A DNA stretch of 64,000 nucleotides from Flavobacteriaceae bacterium LYZ1037 (GTDB taxonomy: Bacteria; Bacteroidota; Bacteroidia; Flavobacteriales; Flavobacteriaceae). How positions within the stretch are numbered: the stretch's first letter is position 1; each line of letters begins with the position of its first letter. A program made the translations under genes and the position numbers. The stretch spans positions 62,001 through 126,000 of the forward strand of contig QFWS01000002.1 of the NCBI GenBank assembly GCA_003144015.1. The letters are read 5' to 3'. The notes beneath the pieces are model-generated. The model made no database searches and was not told where the DNA came from. It worked only from the letters and a program-made list of their open reading frames with translations. Below are positions 20,583 to 28,768 of this stretch, piece by piece.

Positions 20583-21176
20583 GTGACAAATACCAACTCA
20601 AATAACGGGAAGCTTATTGTATTTTCTGCACCATCAGGATCTGGAAAAACAACCATTGTAAAGCACCTATTAAGACAAGAAAAATTAAATTTAGAATTCT
20701 CTATTTCAGCAACTTCAAGAGAAAAACGAGGCGAAGAAATAGATGCTAAAGATTATTATTTTTTATCAGCTACAGAGTTTAAAAGCAAAATAAAAAACGA
20801 TGAGTTTTTAGAATGGGAAGAAGTCTATCGCGATAATTTTTATGGCACTTTAAAAACCGAAGTAGAACGTATTTGGGCAAAAGGCAAACATGTTATTTTC
20901 GATATTGATGTGTCTGGAGGTTTGCGTATTAAAAGAAAATATCCAAACGAAACATTAGCCGTTTTTGTAAAACCACCAAGTATTGACGAACTTAAAATAC
21001 GTTTAAAAAAGCGACAAACAGAAAGTGCAGATAAAATTAATATGCGTATTGCAAAAGCATCTGCTGAGCTTGCTACAGCACCATTATTTGATGTGATTAT
21101 TGAAAACGATAATCTAGAAAAAGCCCTTAAAGAAGCCGAAACATTAGTTGGTAATTTTGTCGATGAGAAAAAATAA
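20583..21176 (+). CDS. gmk: Guanylate kinase
   Basis: 197 residues. The P-loop is FSAPSGSGKTTIVKHLL (about 14-30). The GMP-binding segment is FSISATSREKRGEEIDAKDYYFLS, with FYGTLKTEVERIWAKGKHVI and the lid region RLKKRQTESADKINMRI. It phosphorylates GMP to GDP in purine nucleotide synthesis. The start is GTG at 20583; no ATG lies close by in frame, and this start gives the usual family length. It is followed after 3 bases by nadD. Confidence 0.95.
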   Translation: MTNTNSNNGKLIVFSAPSGSGKTTIVKHLLRQEKLNLEFSISATSREKRGEEIDAKDYYFLSATEFKSKIKNDEFLEWEEVYRDNFYGTLKTEVERIWAKGKHVIFDIDVSGGLRIKRKYPNETLAVFVKPPSIDELKIRLKKRQTESADKINMRIAKASAELATAPLFDVIIENDNLEKALKEAETLVGNFVDEKK

Positions 21177-21179
21177 ATT

Positions 21180-21758
21180 ATGAAGATAGGTCTCTATTTT
21201 GGTTCTTTCAATCCCATTCATATTGGACATCTAGTTATTGCTAACCACATGGTAGAACACAGTAACTTAGATAAAGTTTGGTTTGTAGTAACACCACATA
21301 ATCCGTTTAAAAAGAAAAGCTCCTTGCTTGATAATAACCAGCGTTTAGAGATGGTTTATCGAGCCACTAAAGATTATGATACATTAAATCCAAGTGATAT
21401 AGAGTTTAATTTATCCCAACCAAATTATACGATAAATACCCTGGTTTATTTGGAAGAAAAATATCCAAATTACGAGTTTTGTCTTATTATGGGAGAAGAC
21501 AATTTAAAGAGTTTCCATAAGTGGAAAAACTACGAACTTATTTTAGAAAATCACGATATTTATGTCTACCCACGTTTATCTGAAGGGAAGGTAGAAACAC
21601 AGTTCGATGGACATAAAAAAATTCACACTGTCAAAGCGCCAATTATGGAACTATCTTCAACTTTTATAAGAAATTCCATAAAAGAAGGTAAGAACGTTAA
21701 GCCCATGTTGCCAGAACATGTTTGGGAGTATCTGGATGAAATGAATTTTTATAAATAA
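21180..21758 (+). CDS. nadD: Nicotinate-nucleotide adenylyltransferase
   Basis: 192 residues with the nucleotidyltransferase motif GSFNPIHIGHLVIANHMV (HxGH) at about 8-25, the family-specific TPHNPFKKKSSLL, LIMGEDNLKSFHKWKNY, and the C-terminal ATP-binding motif LSSTFIRNSIKEGK. It makes deamido-NAD from nicotinate mononucleotide. It starts 3 bases after the gmk stop, so the two are translated from one message. Confidence 0.95.
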   Translation: MKIGLYFGSFNPIHIGHLVIANHMVEHSNLDKVWFVVTPHNPFKKKSSLLDNNQRLEMVYRATKDYDTLNPSDIEFNLSQPNYTINTLVYLEEKYPNYEFCLIMGEDNLKSFHKWKNYELILENHDIYVYPRLSEGKVETQFDGHKKIHTVKAPIMELSSTFIRNSIKEGKNVKPMLPEHVWEYLDEMNFYK

Positions 21759-21775
21759 TATAATTTCAATATTAA

Positions 21776-23004
21776 ATGAAAAATAGAATTTTACTATTGA
21801 GTTGTATTACTACTCTTTTTCTTTCTTGTAAATCAACAAATAATTTATCTCATGAACATACTTCTAATAATAGTTACAGTAACCTTCTTACTGACGAACT
21901 AGTTTTTATACTTACTTATGGAAAATCTAAAGATGAAGACCTAAAAGTTGGAGTTAAAAATGCTAACAACAAAATACTGATTGAGGATAAGTTTGAAAAC
22001 ATTTCTAAGTTTTATGGTAATTATGCAAATGTTGTTTCAAACTCAAATTTTGGATACATTAATTCTAATGGGAGAGTTAAGGAGTTTCCAGAATATGATA
22101 AAGTATATTGGTATACCAGTAACACTGGCATTGTAATTAAAGATTGTAAGTATGGTTTAATTAATAGGAAAGGGAAACTTATTCAACCTTTAATCTATGA
22201 TAATATACACCTTCCAAATCAGGGGTTTTTTATTGCAAGAAAAGAAAAAGAAAGCATTTTAATAAAAGAGAATGGAAAAGTTATACATTTTGATAAACTA
22301 AAATTAGAAGGCGAGTATGTTTTAGGTTCATTAGTAATTTATTCCGACTCTGTTAAGGTAGATGGCACCTTTAAATTAAAAAAAGGATTAGCTAATTTAG
22401 AACAAGAGATAATTATTAAAGCCCAATTTGATGAAATTTTAAACTATAAAAATAATAAAGGTTTATTTGAAGTTGAAAATAACAATAAATATGGTTTGGT
22501 TAATTTAGATGGAGAAGTAATTATCCCAATTGAATATGATGCTATAGATATTGATTTTAACAATGACATTATTAGTGCTCAAAAAAACAGAAAATGGGGT
22601 TTTATAGACGTAAAAATAATATTATAATACCTTTTGAATACAAATTAATTCGCAATTTCCATGAAGGATTAGCAGTTGTTAAAGTAGAAGGTAAATTGGC
22701 TTTTATTAATATTAAAAATGAAATTGTAATTAAACCTAAATTCAAATATTATTATAGTTCAGGTTTTTATGAAGGATTAAGTCTAGTTAGATCAGATGAA
22801 GGAAAATTTGGGTATATTGATAAACAAGGAAATATCATAATTGAAACAATATACGATTATGCAACTAAATTTAATAACGGTTTTAGTGTTGTTGGTTTAG
22901 ATAACTTGTATGGCTTGATTAATAGAGAAGGGGTTGTGGTTTTACCTATAAAACATACATCGCTAATAGATTATGAAAACACTAACTATAAATTTACAGA
23001 ATAA
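21776..23004 (+). pseudogene. WG-repeat lipoprotein, broken by a one-base frameshift
   Basis: Two overlapping frames, 21776-22627 and 22594-23004, together encode one protein of about 409 residues. The N-terminus MKNRILLLSCITTLFLSC is a lipoprotein signal with Cys18. WG/KWG repeats run throughout: FGYINSNGRV, YGLINRKGKLI, YGLVNLDGEVIIPIEYD, KWGFID, LAFINIKNEIVIKPKF, FGYIDKQGNIIIE, YGLINREGVVVLPIKH. The first frame stops at 22627 just after KWGFIDVK. The second frame continues exactly with the expected NNIIIPFEYKLI if one A is added to the five-A run at 22612-22616, and the total span (1229 bases) then becomes divisible by three. It may be a real loss-of-function mutation, a slippage-controlled gene or a homopolymer sequencing error. 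It lies 17 bases after nadD and before a terminator. Confidence 0.8.
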
Positions 23005-23006
23005 AC

Positions 23007-23038
23007 AAAAACGCCAACTGAAGAGTTGGCGTTTTTTT
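23007..23038. terminator. Bidirectional terminator
   Basis: ACGCCAACT (23011-23019) pairs perfectly with AGTTGGCGT (23024-23032) around a GAAG tetraloop, with A residues before and seven T residues after. It lies between convergent genes. Confidence 0.85.
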
Positions 23039-23057
23039 GTTTTAAATATTTAAATGC

Positions 23058-23555
23058 TTAATCTAAAGCAGGAATACGTAATACTTGACCAGGATAAATT
23101 AAATCTGGATTTTTAAGCATAGGTTTATTCGCTTCAAAAATCACAGGATACTTCATTGCATTTCCATAGAAATTTTTAGCAATTTTCCCTAAAGTATCTC
23201 CACTTACAACGGTATGAAATTGCGCTTCTGGTTCTGGATTCTCAACCGTCATTTGGTCATCAACCGTAGCAATTCCGTTAGAATTTCCTATTACTAAAAC
23301 TACTTTTTCTTTAGTCGCTTGATCGTAAGCTGCTCCAGAAACAGTTGCCTGATCGTCTGAAATATGAATGTTTAAGTTTTCAACTTCTAGTTGTAAATCG
23401 TTAATTGTTTCTTTTAAGTTATTAGCTGCTGCTGTTTCACGTTTAAGTTTTGCTGCTGCTGCATCTGCTGATTTCTCTGCAGCTTCTTCTGCTGTTGTTT
23501 TTCCTATTCCAAAAACTTTAGCTCCTGCATCTTTAATAAATGAAAATAATCCCAT
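23058..23555 (-). CDS. lysM: BON and LysM domain protein (Kbp/YgaU-like)
   Basis: 165 residues: an Ala/Lys-rich helical N-terminus (about 1-45), a BON domain at about 45-105 (INDLQLEVENLNIHISDDQA, VVLVIGNSNGIATVDDQM) and a LysM domain at about 112-163 (FHTVVSGDTLGKIAKNFYGN, DLIYPGQVLRIP). Domain order and length match E. coli Kbp/YgaU, a cytoplasmic potassium-binding protein also annotated LysM. No signal peptide is present, in agreement with the cytoplasmic family. There is no operon partner. Confidence 0.87.
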   Translation of the reverse strand: MGLFSFIKDAGAKVFGIGKTTAEEAAEKSADAAAAKLKRETAAANNLKETINDLQLEVENLNIHISDDQATVSGAAYDQATKEKVVLVIGNSNGIATVDDQMTVENPEPEAQFHTVVSGDTLGKIAKNFYGNAMKYPVIFEANKPMLKNPDLIYPGQVLRIPALD

Positions 23556-23643
23556 AATCTGTTGTTTTTAAGTGTTTTTTAATAATTATATAAAGTTCAA
23601 TAAATTCTTTTTAAAATCCTATTTATTAGGCTATAAACCTGTT

Positions 23644-23686
23644 AAAAAAAGAAACTGTATGGTGTTTTTAATTACCAAACAGTTTC
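23644..23686 (-). terminator. Terminator of the unknown lipoprotein gene
   Basis: GAAACTGT (23651-23658) pairs with ACAGTTTC (23679-23686), extended by TGGT/ACCA. On the minus strand the stem is followed by seven T residues (A-run 23644-23650), about 40 bases after the stop at 23724. Confidence 0.78.
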
Positions 23687-23723
23687 TCTACCAATTAACA
23701 AACTTAACTAACCAAATATAAAT

Positions 23724-24659
23724 TTATACTCTAGAGCTTACTCTAGTGTTTTCTTTTCTTTCGCTTTTAAATTTACGCATCTTAGGCGCTTTTGTTTTTT
23801 TCCCTTCAGCAGTTTTTAAGTACTGTATGTAACCTCTACCAGAAAACTCGTAGGTGGTGCCAGAAGAGGTGTGAAACAATCTTACCAAAGCATCATTAAC
23901 CACACTTAGTTCAAAAAATTCGCTTCCATAAGAATCGTAATTTAGGCTTAAGGTTTTTAAATACATGTTTCCTGGTATGTTATTTACACCATAAACACCT
24001 GTGTAATCCCAGTAAATATTATCTGGATTATTTATGCCAACATCTTGTGAGCTTCTAAATTCCGAATCGTTTCCACCTGCTAAGAATTGTAAATAATTCT
24101 CGTTATCAAATTCATTAATATCTCCTGATGCGCTGGTATAAGTCTTTTCCCAAGCTTCATATTCCTGTAAGAAATAATGAATGTTGTCGTAAAAAATATA
24201 ATCGTAATCAAAATTAGCACGTTGATAGCCTTTTAAAAAATAAGAGGTATTGTTATATGGATTGTATAATTCGATGGTATTGGTGTTTATTTGATACACA
24301 TCAAATGTTTCAAAACCGTCAATAACATGATTGACATCTAAAATAGTATCATACGCATCGTAATTTCCAACAGGAATTCCAAATCCATTACCTTGACTAC
24401 CAAAACCAACTAAATTATTGTTTGCAAATAAGGTCCCATTTCTAAACGAGATTGTAAAAGCCATTTGTAAAAATGGTGTTTCGCCATAACCAATAGTTTC
24501 ATTAATGTCCACATACCATAACTCATAAGAGTTTAATAATTGATTTAATGAAATTGAAGGTTCTGGATTGTAATTGTCTATATAAACCTCATCTGTATAA
24601 CAAGATGTAAAAAGTGTTGCAATTAGTGCAAATCCTAAAAGTAGTTTTAACGTTTTCAT
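23724..24659 (-). CDS. Lipoprotein of unknown function with basic C-terminal tail
   Basis: 311 residues. The signal MKTLKLLLGFALIATLFTSC gives Cys20 as lipidation site. The mature protein is rich in Tyr, Asn and Asp (IELYNPYNNTSYFLKGY, FLAGGNDSEFRSSQ) and the last ~28 residues are strongly basic (AEGKKTKAPKMRKFKSERKE). I do not recognise a domain. Similar flavobacterial proteins sit near nadD, and I recall them carrying an adenylyltransferase label; nothing here supports such an activity. It is monocistronic, with its own terminator, and divergent from gpsA. Confidence 0.7.
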   Translation of the reverse strand: MKTLKLLLGFALIATLFTSCYTDEVYIDNYNPEPSISLNQLLNSYELWYVDINETIGYGETPFLQMAFTISFRNGTLFANNNLVGFGSQGNGFGIPVGNYDAYDTILDVNHVIDGFETFDVYQINTNTIELYNPYNNTSYFLKGYQRANFDYDYIFYDNIHYFLQEYEAWEKTYTSASGDINEFDNENYLQFLAGGNDSEFRSSQDVGINNPDNIYWDYTGVYGVNNIPGNMYLKTLSLNYDSYGSEFFELSVVNDALVRLFHTSSGTTYEFSGRGYIQYLKTAEGKKTKAPKMRKFKSERKENTRVSSRV

Positions 24660-24758
24660 AAGCCTTCATTTTTGAGTTACTGTTTGTATGAATTCAAAAC
24701 ACGTGCCAAAAATTTAGAGGCTTTCATTTTAAACAACTTAAAAGAGTCAAATTTTATG

Positions 24759-24766
24759 TATTTTTG
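24759..24766 (+). promoter_or_regulatory. -7 box upstream of gpsA
   Basis: TATTTTTG fits TAnnTTTG and would start transcription near 24773. This leaves a short leader before the ATG at 24791 and excludes upstream in-frame TTG/ATG codons at 24764 and 24767 as starts. Confidence 0.45.
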
Positions 24767-24790
24767 ATGTTTGTAATTTTAAGAATAGAT

Positions 24791-25792
24791 ATGGAGAAGC
24801 CATTAAAATATGCTGTTTTTGGTTCAGGAAGTTGGGCAACTGCTATTGTAAAAATGTTGTGCGAAAATTTAGATGAAGTGGGTTGGTATATGCGAAGCGC
24901 GTACACCAAAGAGCATTTAATAAAGGAACAACACAACCCAAGCTATTTAAGTTCTGTAGAATTTAAAATAGAGCAGCTAAAGTTAAGTAACGATATTAAT
25001 GAGATAGCTACTTATGCCGATGTGTTGATTTTTGTTATTCCTTCTGCTTTTATGTATTCTGAATTAGAAAAACTAACCGTTAATGTTTCAAATAAAACCA
25101 TAGTGTCTGCCGTAAAAGGGATTATTCCAGAGTCAGGTTTATTGGTTGGCGAGCATTTTCATGATATTTATAACATTCCGTTTGAAAATATTGCAGTAAT
25201 TGCTGGACCTTGCCATGCCGAAGAAGTAGCGTTGGAGCGTTTATCTTACTTAACGATTTCTTGTGCAGATGCTAAAAAGGCACAACAAATAGCCGATAAA
25301 TTATCGAGTAACTATATTAAAACAAAAATTAGCGACGACGTTATAGGAGTTGAATACGCCGTGATGCTAAAAAATATTTATGCCATTGCTGCTGGAATAG
25401 CTCATGGTTTGGGATATGGAGATAATTTCCAGAGTGTGTTAATGAGCAATGCCATTCGTGAAATGAAACGTTTTATAAAGAAAACCCATAAAATGAAACG
25501 CAACATTAATAACTCGGCTTATTTAGGCGATTTATTAGTAACTGGTTACTCTGTTTTTTCTAGAAACCGTATGTTTGGAAACATGATAGGAAAAGGCTAC
25601 ACCGTGAAGTCTGCACAAATGGAAATGAGCATGATTGCTGAAGGCTATTATGCCACCAAAAGCGCATTTTTAATTAATGAAAAAAATAAAAAGAAAACAC
25701 GCCTGCCTATAATTAATGCTGTTTACGATATTTTATATCAAGGTAAAGACCCTAAAATAACTTTTAAAAAGTTGACGGATAAGTTGGATTAA
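24791..25792 (+). CDS. gpsA: Glycerol-3-phosphate dehydrogenase [NAD(P)+]
   Basis: 333 residues from the ATG at 24791 (MEKPLKYAVFGSGSWATAIV), a start supported by the promoter position and by the dinucleotide-binding motif GSGSWATA at residue 11. VSAVKGIIPESGLLVGEHF, IAVIAGPCHAEEVALERLSY and the catalytic-lysine region VMLKNIYAIAAGIAHGLGYG are typical, as is GDLLVTGYSVFSRNRMFG. It reduces dihydroxyacetone phosphate to glycerol-3-phosphate for phospholipid synthesis. It is monocistronic. Confidence 0.94.
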   Translation: MEKPLKYAVFGSGSWATAIVKMLCENLDEVGWYMRSAYTKEHLIKEQHNPSYLSSVEFKIEQLKLSNDINEIATYADVLIFVIPSAFMYSELEKLTVNVSNKTIVSAVKGIIPESGLLVGEHFHDIYNIPFENIAVIAGPCHAEEVALERLSYLTISCADAKKAQQIADKLSSNYIKTKISDDVIGVEYAVMLKNIYAIAAGIAHGLGYGDNFQSVLMSNAIREMKRFIKKTHKMKRNINNSAYLGDLLVTGYSVFSRNRMFGNMIGKGYTVKSAQMEMSMIAEGYYATKSAFLINEKNKKKTRLPIINAVYDILYQGKDPKITFKKLTDKLD

Positions 25793-25961
25793 CCCACTTG
25801 ACTTTATTATAAAAAATACAAACTTCGTTTACAGCTAATATAAAATATTAAAACGATTTCATATTATTACGTAAACGAAATTACAACAACAAAAGCCCTT
25901 TTTACTACTATTAAAATTCTAGACTGATTTGTTTGACTTTATAAAAAATATAAGACGAACA

Positions 25962-25994
25962 TTGTTTTTACAAGCTGTTAGAGTCGTATATTTG
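25962..25994 (+). promoter_or_regulatory. Promoter of the 74-aa membrane protein
   Basis: TTG at 25962-25964, 22 bases, then TATATTTG at 25987-25994. The transcript start is expected near 26001, leaving a leader of roughly 78 bases that contains the inverted repeat ACAAGT-gctaa-ACTTGT. Confidence 0.5.
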
Positions 25995-26078
25995 ATATAT
26001 ATAACAAGTGCTAAACTTGTTTAAAACACATCATAACGTTAGCAACCATTAAAAACAGATAAACTAAAAAATAGACAA

Positions 26079-26303
26079 ATGGAAAAAAGCTGGATTATTG
26101 GTATAGCCATCTTAGTTTTTTTAGTAATCACTTTTCTTTATTGGAAGCTGACTCATGGTTATGCTGAAAAAGAATACGGCAAAAAGATGTGGAAACAATG
26201 GGGAACGAGAACCTATTATTGGACGGGAGCCATATTTATTAGTGGTGGACTTACCATTATAACCATGTTTCTTTTAAAATGGGGACAAATATTAACTTTT
26301 TAG
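26079..26303 (+). CDS. Small membrane protein of unknown function
   Basis: 74 residues with two predicted transmembrane helices, about 5-23 (WIIGIAILVFLVITFLYW) and about 50-70 (GAIFISGGLTIITMFLLKWG), joined by a basic loop (EKEYGKKMWKQWGTRTYYW). A good promoter and Bacteroidetes-like composition support a real gene. No family is recognised. Upstream lies a repeat-bearing intergenic region, discussed in the findings. Confidence 0.65.
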   Translation: MEKSWIIGIAILVFLVITFLYWKLTHGYAEKEYGKKMWKQWGTRTYYWTGAIFISGGLTIITMFLLKWGQILTF

Positions 26304-26322
26304 AAGTTAATTAACTCTTTAA

Positions 26323-26718
26323 CTACTTCACCAAAACTCCTTTTGCTTCCATTAATGGAATGTCTTGCAAAGCTTTTAAATTAATTATGTTTTTTCTAAA
26401 CAAGAAGGTTTTATCATACATGGTATTTCCTTCAAAAAAAGTCACTTTAAACGTGTTGTTTAATGCAAATAAATCTTCTTGCATGAGCTCTATTTTTGCA
26501 TAGCTCTTTTTAGGAAGCACATCGAGTTTTTTTCGAAATGTTGAGGTGGTCTTTTCTTCAGAATAGCCACTGGTTACAATAAGTACCATCTCTAAATCAA
26601 CATCCTTATTGTTAATAATATAGGCATTCCAATCTTGGGTTTTATAGATGTCGTTGTATTCGTTTACAACGGCTACATAAACGTTTTCTACTTTTGGAAT
26701 GATGATGTCTTTTTTCAT
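26323..26718 (-). CDS. Conserved flavobacterial hypothetical protein
   Basis: 131 residues without signal peptide or membrane helix. It is mostly predicted beta (VYVAVVNEYNDIYKTQDWNA, LEMVLIVTSGYSEEK, LNNTFKVTFFEGNTMYDK). It begins 10 bases after the stop of the TetR-type regulator and so is the last gene of the efflux operon. No function can be assigned. Placement in the operon may be incidental. Confidence 0.68.
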   Translation of the reverse strand: MKKDIIIPKVENVYVAVVNEYNDIYKTQDWNAYIINNKDVDLEMVLIVTSGYSEEKTTSTFRKKLDVLPKKSYAKIELMQEDLFALNNTFKVTFFEGNTMYDKTFLFRKNIINLKALQDIPLMEAKGVLVK

Positions 26719-26728
26719 AGGTTGTTAT

Positions 26729-27316
26729 TTAAAAATACAGATTGCAATAGTCTTTCTTTGTAATGCCTCGCAAACTATAAACTATAAAGTGATTTAACAA
26801 CTCTTTGTTGGAATGTATATCAAAAAGATTATTGCTTTTAAAGGCTATTTCTTCAAAACGCTTAAAATATATATCGCAAAACAGATCTAGATTGACTTCG
26901 TCTAAAAGCAGACCGTTTTTTTGAGCTATTACCAAAAGGTTATAAACCCTAACTTTTACAAAATTGTCTCGAAAGTCATCAAATACTTTATTGGATGCAG
27001 GATAATATTTTTTCAATCCAAAAATAAAAGAGGGTTTAAAATATTTTAAACGGTCAAAAGCTCTATCATACATTAAAATAATGCTGGTAATAGGGTCTTT
27101 TTCATCTTGTAACAATTGCTCTAAAGTTTGGTTGTACTCATCAATTATATACTGAATACAAGAAGTTACCAAATCTTCTTTGCTCAAAAAGTGTTTGTAA
27201 AGTGTTTTTTTAGAAATACCCAACAAAGCAGCAAGCTCGTCCATAGTGAACCGCTTACTGCCAAATTGTGTAAATTTCTCGGCTGCGAACGCAATTATTT
27301 GTTCTTTGCCAATCAT
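26729..27316 (-). CDS. TetR/AcrR-family transcriptional regulator
   Basis: 195 residues. The N-terminal TetR helix-turn-helix spans about 5-50, with FTMDELAALLGISKKTLYKH as recognition unit and FLSKEDLVTSCIQYI closing the domain. The C-terminal ligand-binding part is divergent, as usual. It follows the outer-membrane factor gene by 27 bases, so it belongs to the RND efflux operon and probably adjusts its expression. Confidence 0.87.
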   Translation of the reverse strand: MIGKEQIIAFAAEKFTQFGSKRFTMDELAALLGISKKTLYKHFLSKEDLVTSCIQYIIDEYNQTLEQLLQDEKDPITSIILMYDRAFDRLKYFKPSFIFGLKKYYPASNKVFDDFRDNFVKVRVYNLLVIAQKNGLLLDEVNLDLFCDIYFKRFEEIAFKSNNLFDIHSNKELLNHFIVYSLRGITKKDYCNLYF

Positions 27317-27343
27317 AAAACTAACTTAACTAACACTATCTTT

Positions 27344-28762
27344 TTATTTCCAACCTCCACCAAGGGCTTTGTATAAATTAACTACAGAAAGCAATTGTTC
27401 TAATTTGGTATCAATACTGTTTAATTCGGCAGCTAATTCATTTTGTCTCACGGTTAGTAAATCTAAATAGGTTGCATAACCATTATTTAATAATTCTTCA
27501 GAGTTAGCTTCAGCACGTCTTAAAGCTTCTACTTCATTTCTTCTGTAAATAAATTTTTCTGTTTCGGCATCATAAGTATAAAGTGCTTCCGAAACTTCTT
27601 TTCCAGCTTCTAACAAGGTTCTTTTAAAGCTTAAAAGTGCTTGTTCTTGTTGAGCTTGAGAGACTTCGTGTTGTGTTCTTACTTTTCTTTGATTAAAAAT
27701 AGGCTGTGTTAAACCACCAACTAAATTAGCAAATAAAGAGTTGGCATTAAACCAATTTTGAAACTCCAAACTTTGAAAACCTCCAGATGCACTTAAGGTT
27801 AAAGATGGATAGAAATTTGTTAAAGCTACGTTTGTTAATTCAAACGATTGAATAAAATCGTATTCAGCAGCCATAACATCTGGTCTGTTTCTTAATAACA
27901 AATATGGCACACCAAGTTTCATGTCTGTAGTAATTTCTTGGGTTTCTAAAACACCTCTTTCGTAATTTTGAGGCTGCTTTGCCAATAAAATACTAAGTGT
28001 GTTTTCTGCTCTAAAAATCTCTCTTTCAATATCTATTTGAATGGCTCTTGCATTATTGTATTGCGCAATATTTTGATCTACTGCAACCTGTGTTTCCTGT
28101 CCAGCATCTTTAAGTGCTTGAATAGTAGTGACACTGTTTTCTCTAGTTTCAACCGTTTGTTTTGTTATTTTTAATTGCGCGTCTAAGGCTAACAATCTGT
28201 AATAAGTTGTTGCAATACTTTCAATAAGTTTGGTTTTAACAGCTTGATGTGCAGCCACACTTTTTAAGTAACTAGCTTGAAATGCTCTTTTATTACTTCG
28301 TATTTTACCCCAAATATCTGCTTCCCAAGAGAGATTGGCTACCATTTCATACTGCTCTAAAGAACCACTAAAGAAACTCCCAAACTGACTGTTTTTAGAC
28401 AATTCTTGATGCGTAACCGTCGCTCCACCATTTAATGTTGGTAAATAACCAGCATTACCCTGTTTCATATAAGCTTCACCAGCAATAATTTGTTGTAAAG
28501 CTATTCTAATATCAATATTGTTTTCTAAGCCTTCTTCAATATATTGCACTAAATAAGGATCTGTAAAAACTTCTTTCCAGGACACATCAGCCATAGACAA
28601 ACTATCTGTTGGCAAATTATCTGTTCTGTAAAGATTTTCGGTTTCATCTTCTAAATCTGGTCGTTCATAATTTTTTGAAACAATACAACTTTGTAAGGTA
28701 AACAACGTAAATACAAGAATACCTCCTCTAAAAAATAAACGTTTATTTAAAACTGTTTTCAT
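27344..28762 (-). CDS. RND efflux outer-membrane factor (NodT/OprM-like lipoprotein)
   Basis: 472 residues. The lipoprotein signal ends in FTLQSC (Cys26). Two outer-membrane-efflux (TolC) repeats follow, with NIDIRIALQQIIAGEAYMKQ, WEADIWGKIRSNKRAFQASY, LLALDAQLKITKQTVETRE, YLLLRNRPDVMAAEYDFIQS and GYATYLDLLTVRQNELAAEL. The protein forms the outer-membrane channel of a tripartite pump and is translated 6 bases after the pump gene. Confidence 0.92.
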   Translation of the reverse strand: MKTVLNKRLFFRGGILVFTLFTLQSCIVSKNYERPDLEDETENLYRTDNLPTDSLSMADVSWKEVFTDPYLVQYIEEGLENNIDIRIALQQIIAGEAYMKQGNAGYLPTLNGGATVTHQELSKNSQFGSFFSGSLEQYEMVANLSWEADIWGKIRSNKRAFQASYLKSVAAHQAVKTKLIESIATTYYRLLALDAQLKITKQTVETRENSVTTIQALKDAGQETQVAVDQNIAQYNNARAIQIDIEREIFRAENTLSILLAKQPQNYERGVLETQEITTDMKLGVPYLLLRNRPDVMAAEYDFIQSFELTNVALTNFYPSLTLSASGGFQSLEFQNWFNANSLFANLVGGLTQPIFNQRKVRTQHEVSQAQQEQALLSFKRTLLEAGKEVSEALYTYDAETEKFIYRRNEVEALRRAEANSEELLNNGYATYLDLLTVRQNELAAELNSIDTKLEQLLSVVNLYKALGGGWK

Positions 28763-28768
28763 AATAAT

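Noticed and set aside
22594-23004. Independent 136-residue gene
   Set aside because: Its first residues before NNIIIPFEYK come from the wrong frame of the upstream repeat; it is the C-terminal part of the frameshifted WG-repeat gene.
24764-24790. Upstream TTG/ATG starts of gpsA
   Set aside because: They overlap the likely -7 box, and the ATG at 24791 gives the normal N-terminus of GpsA.
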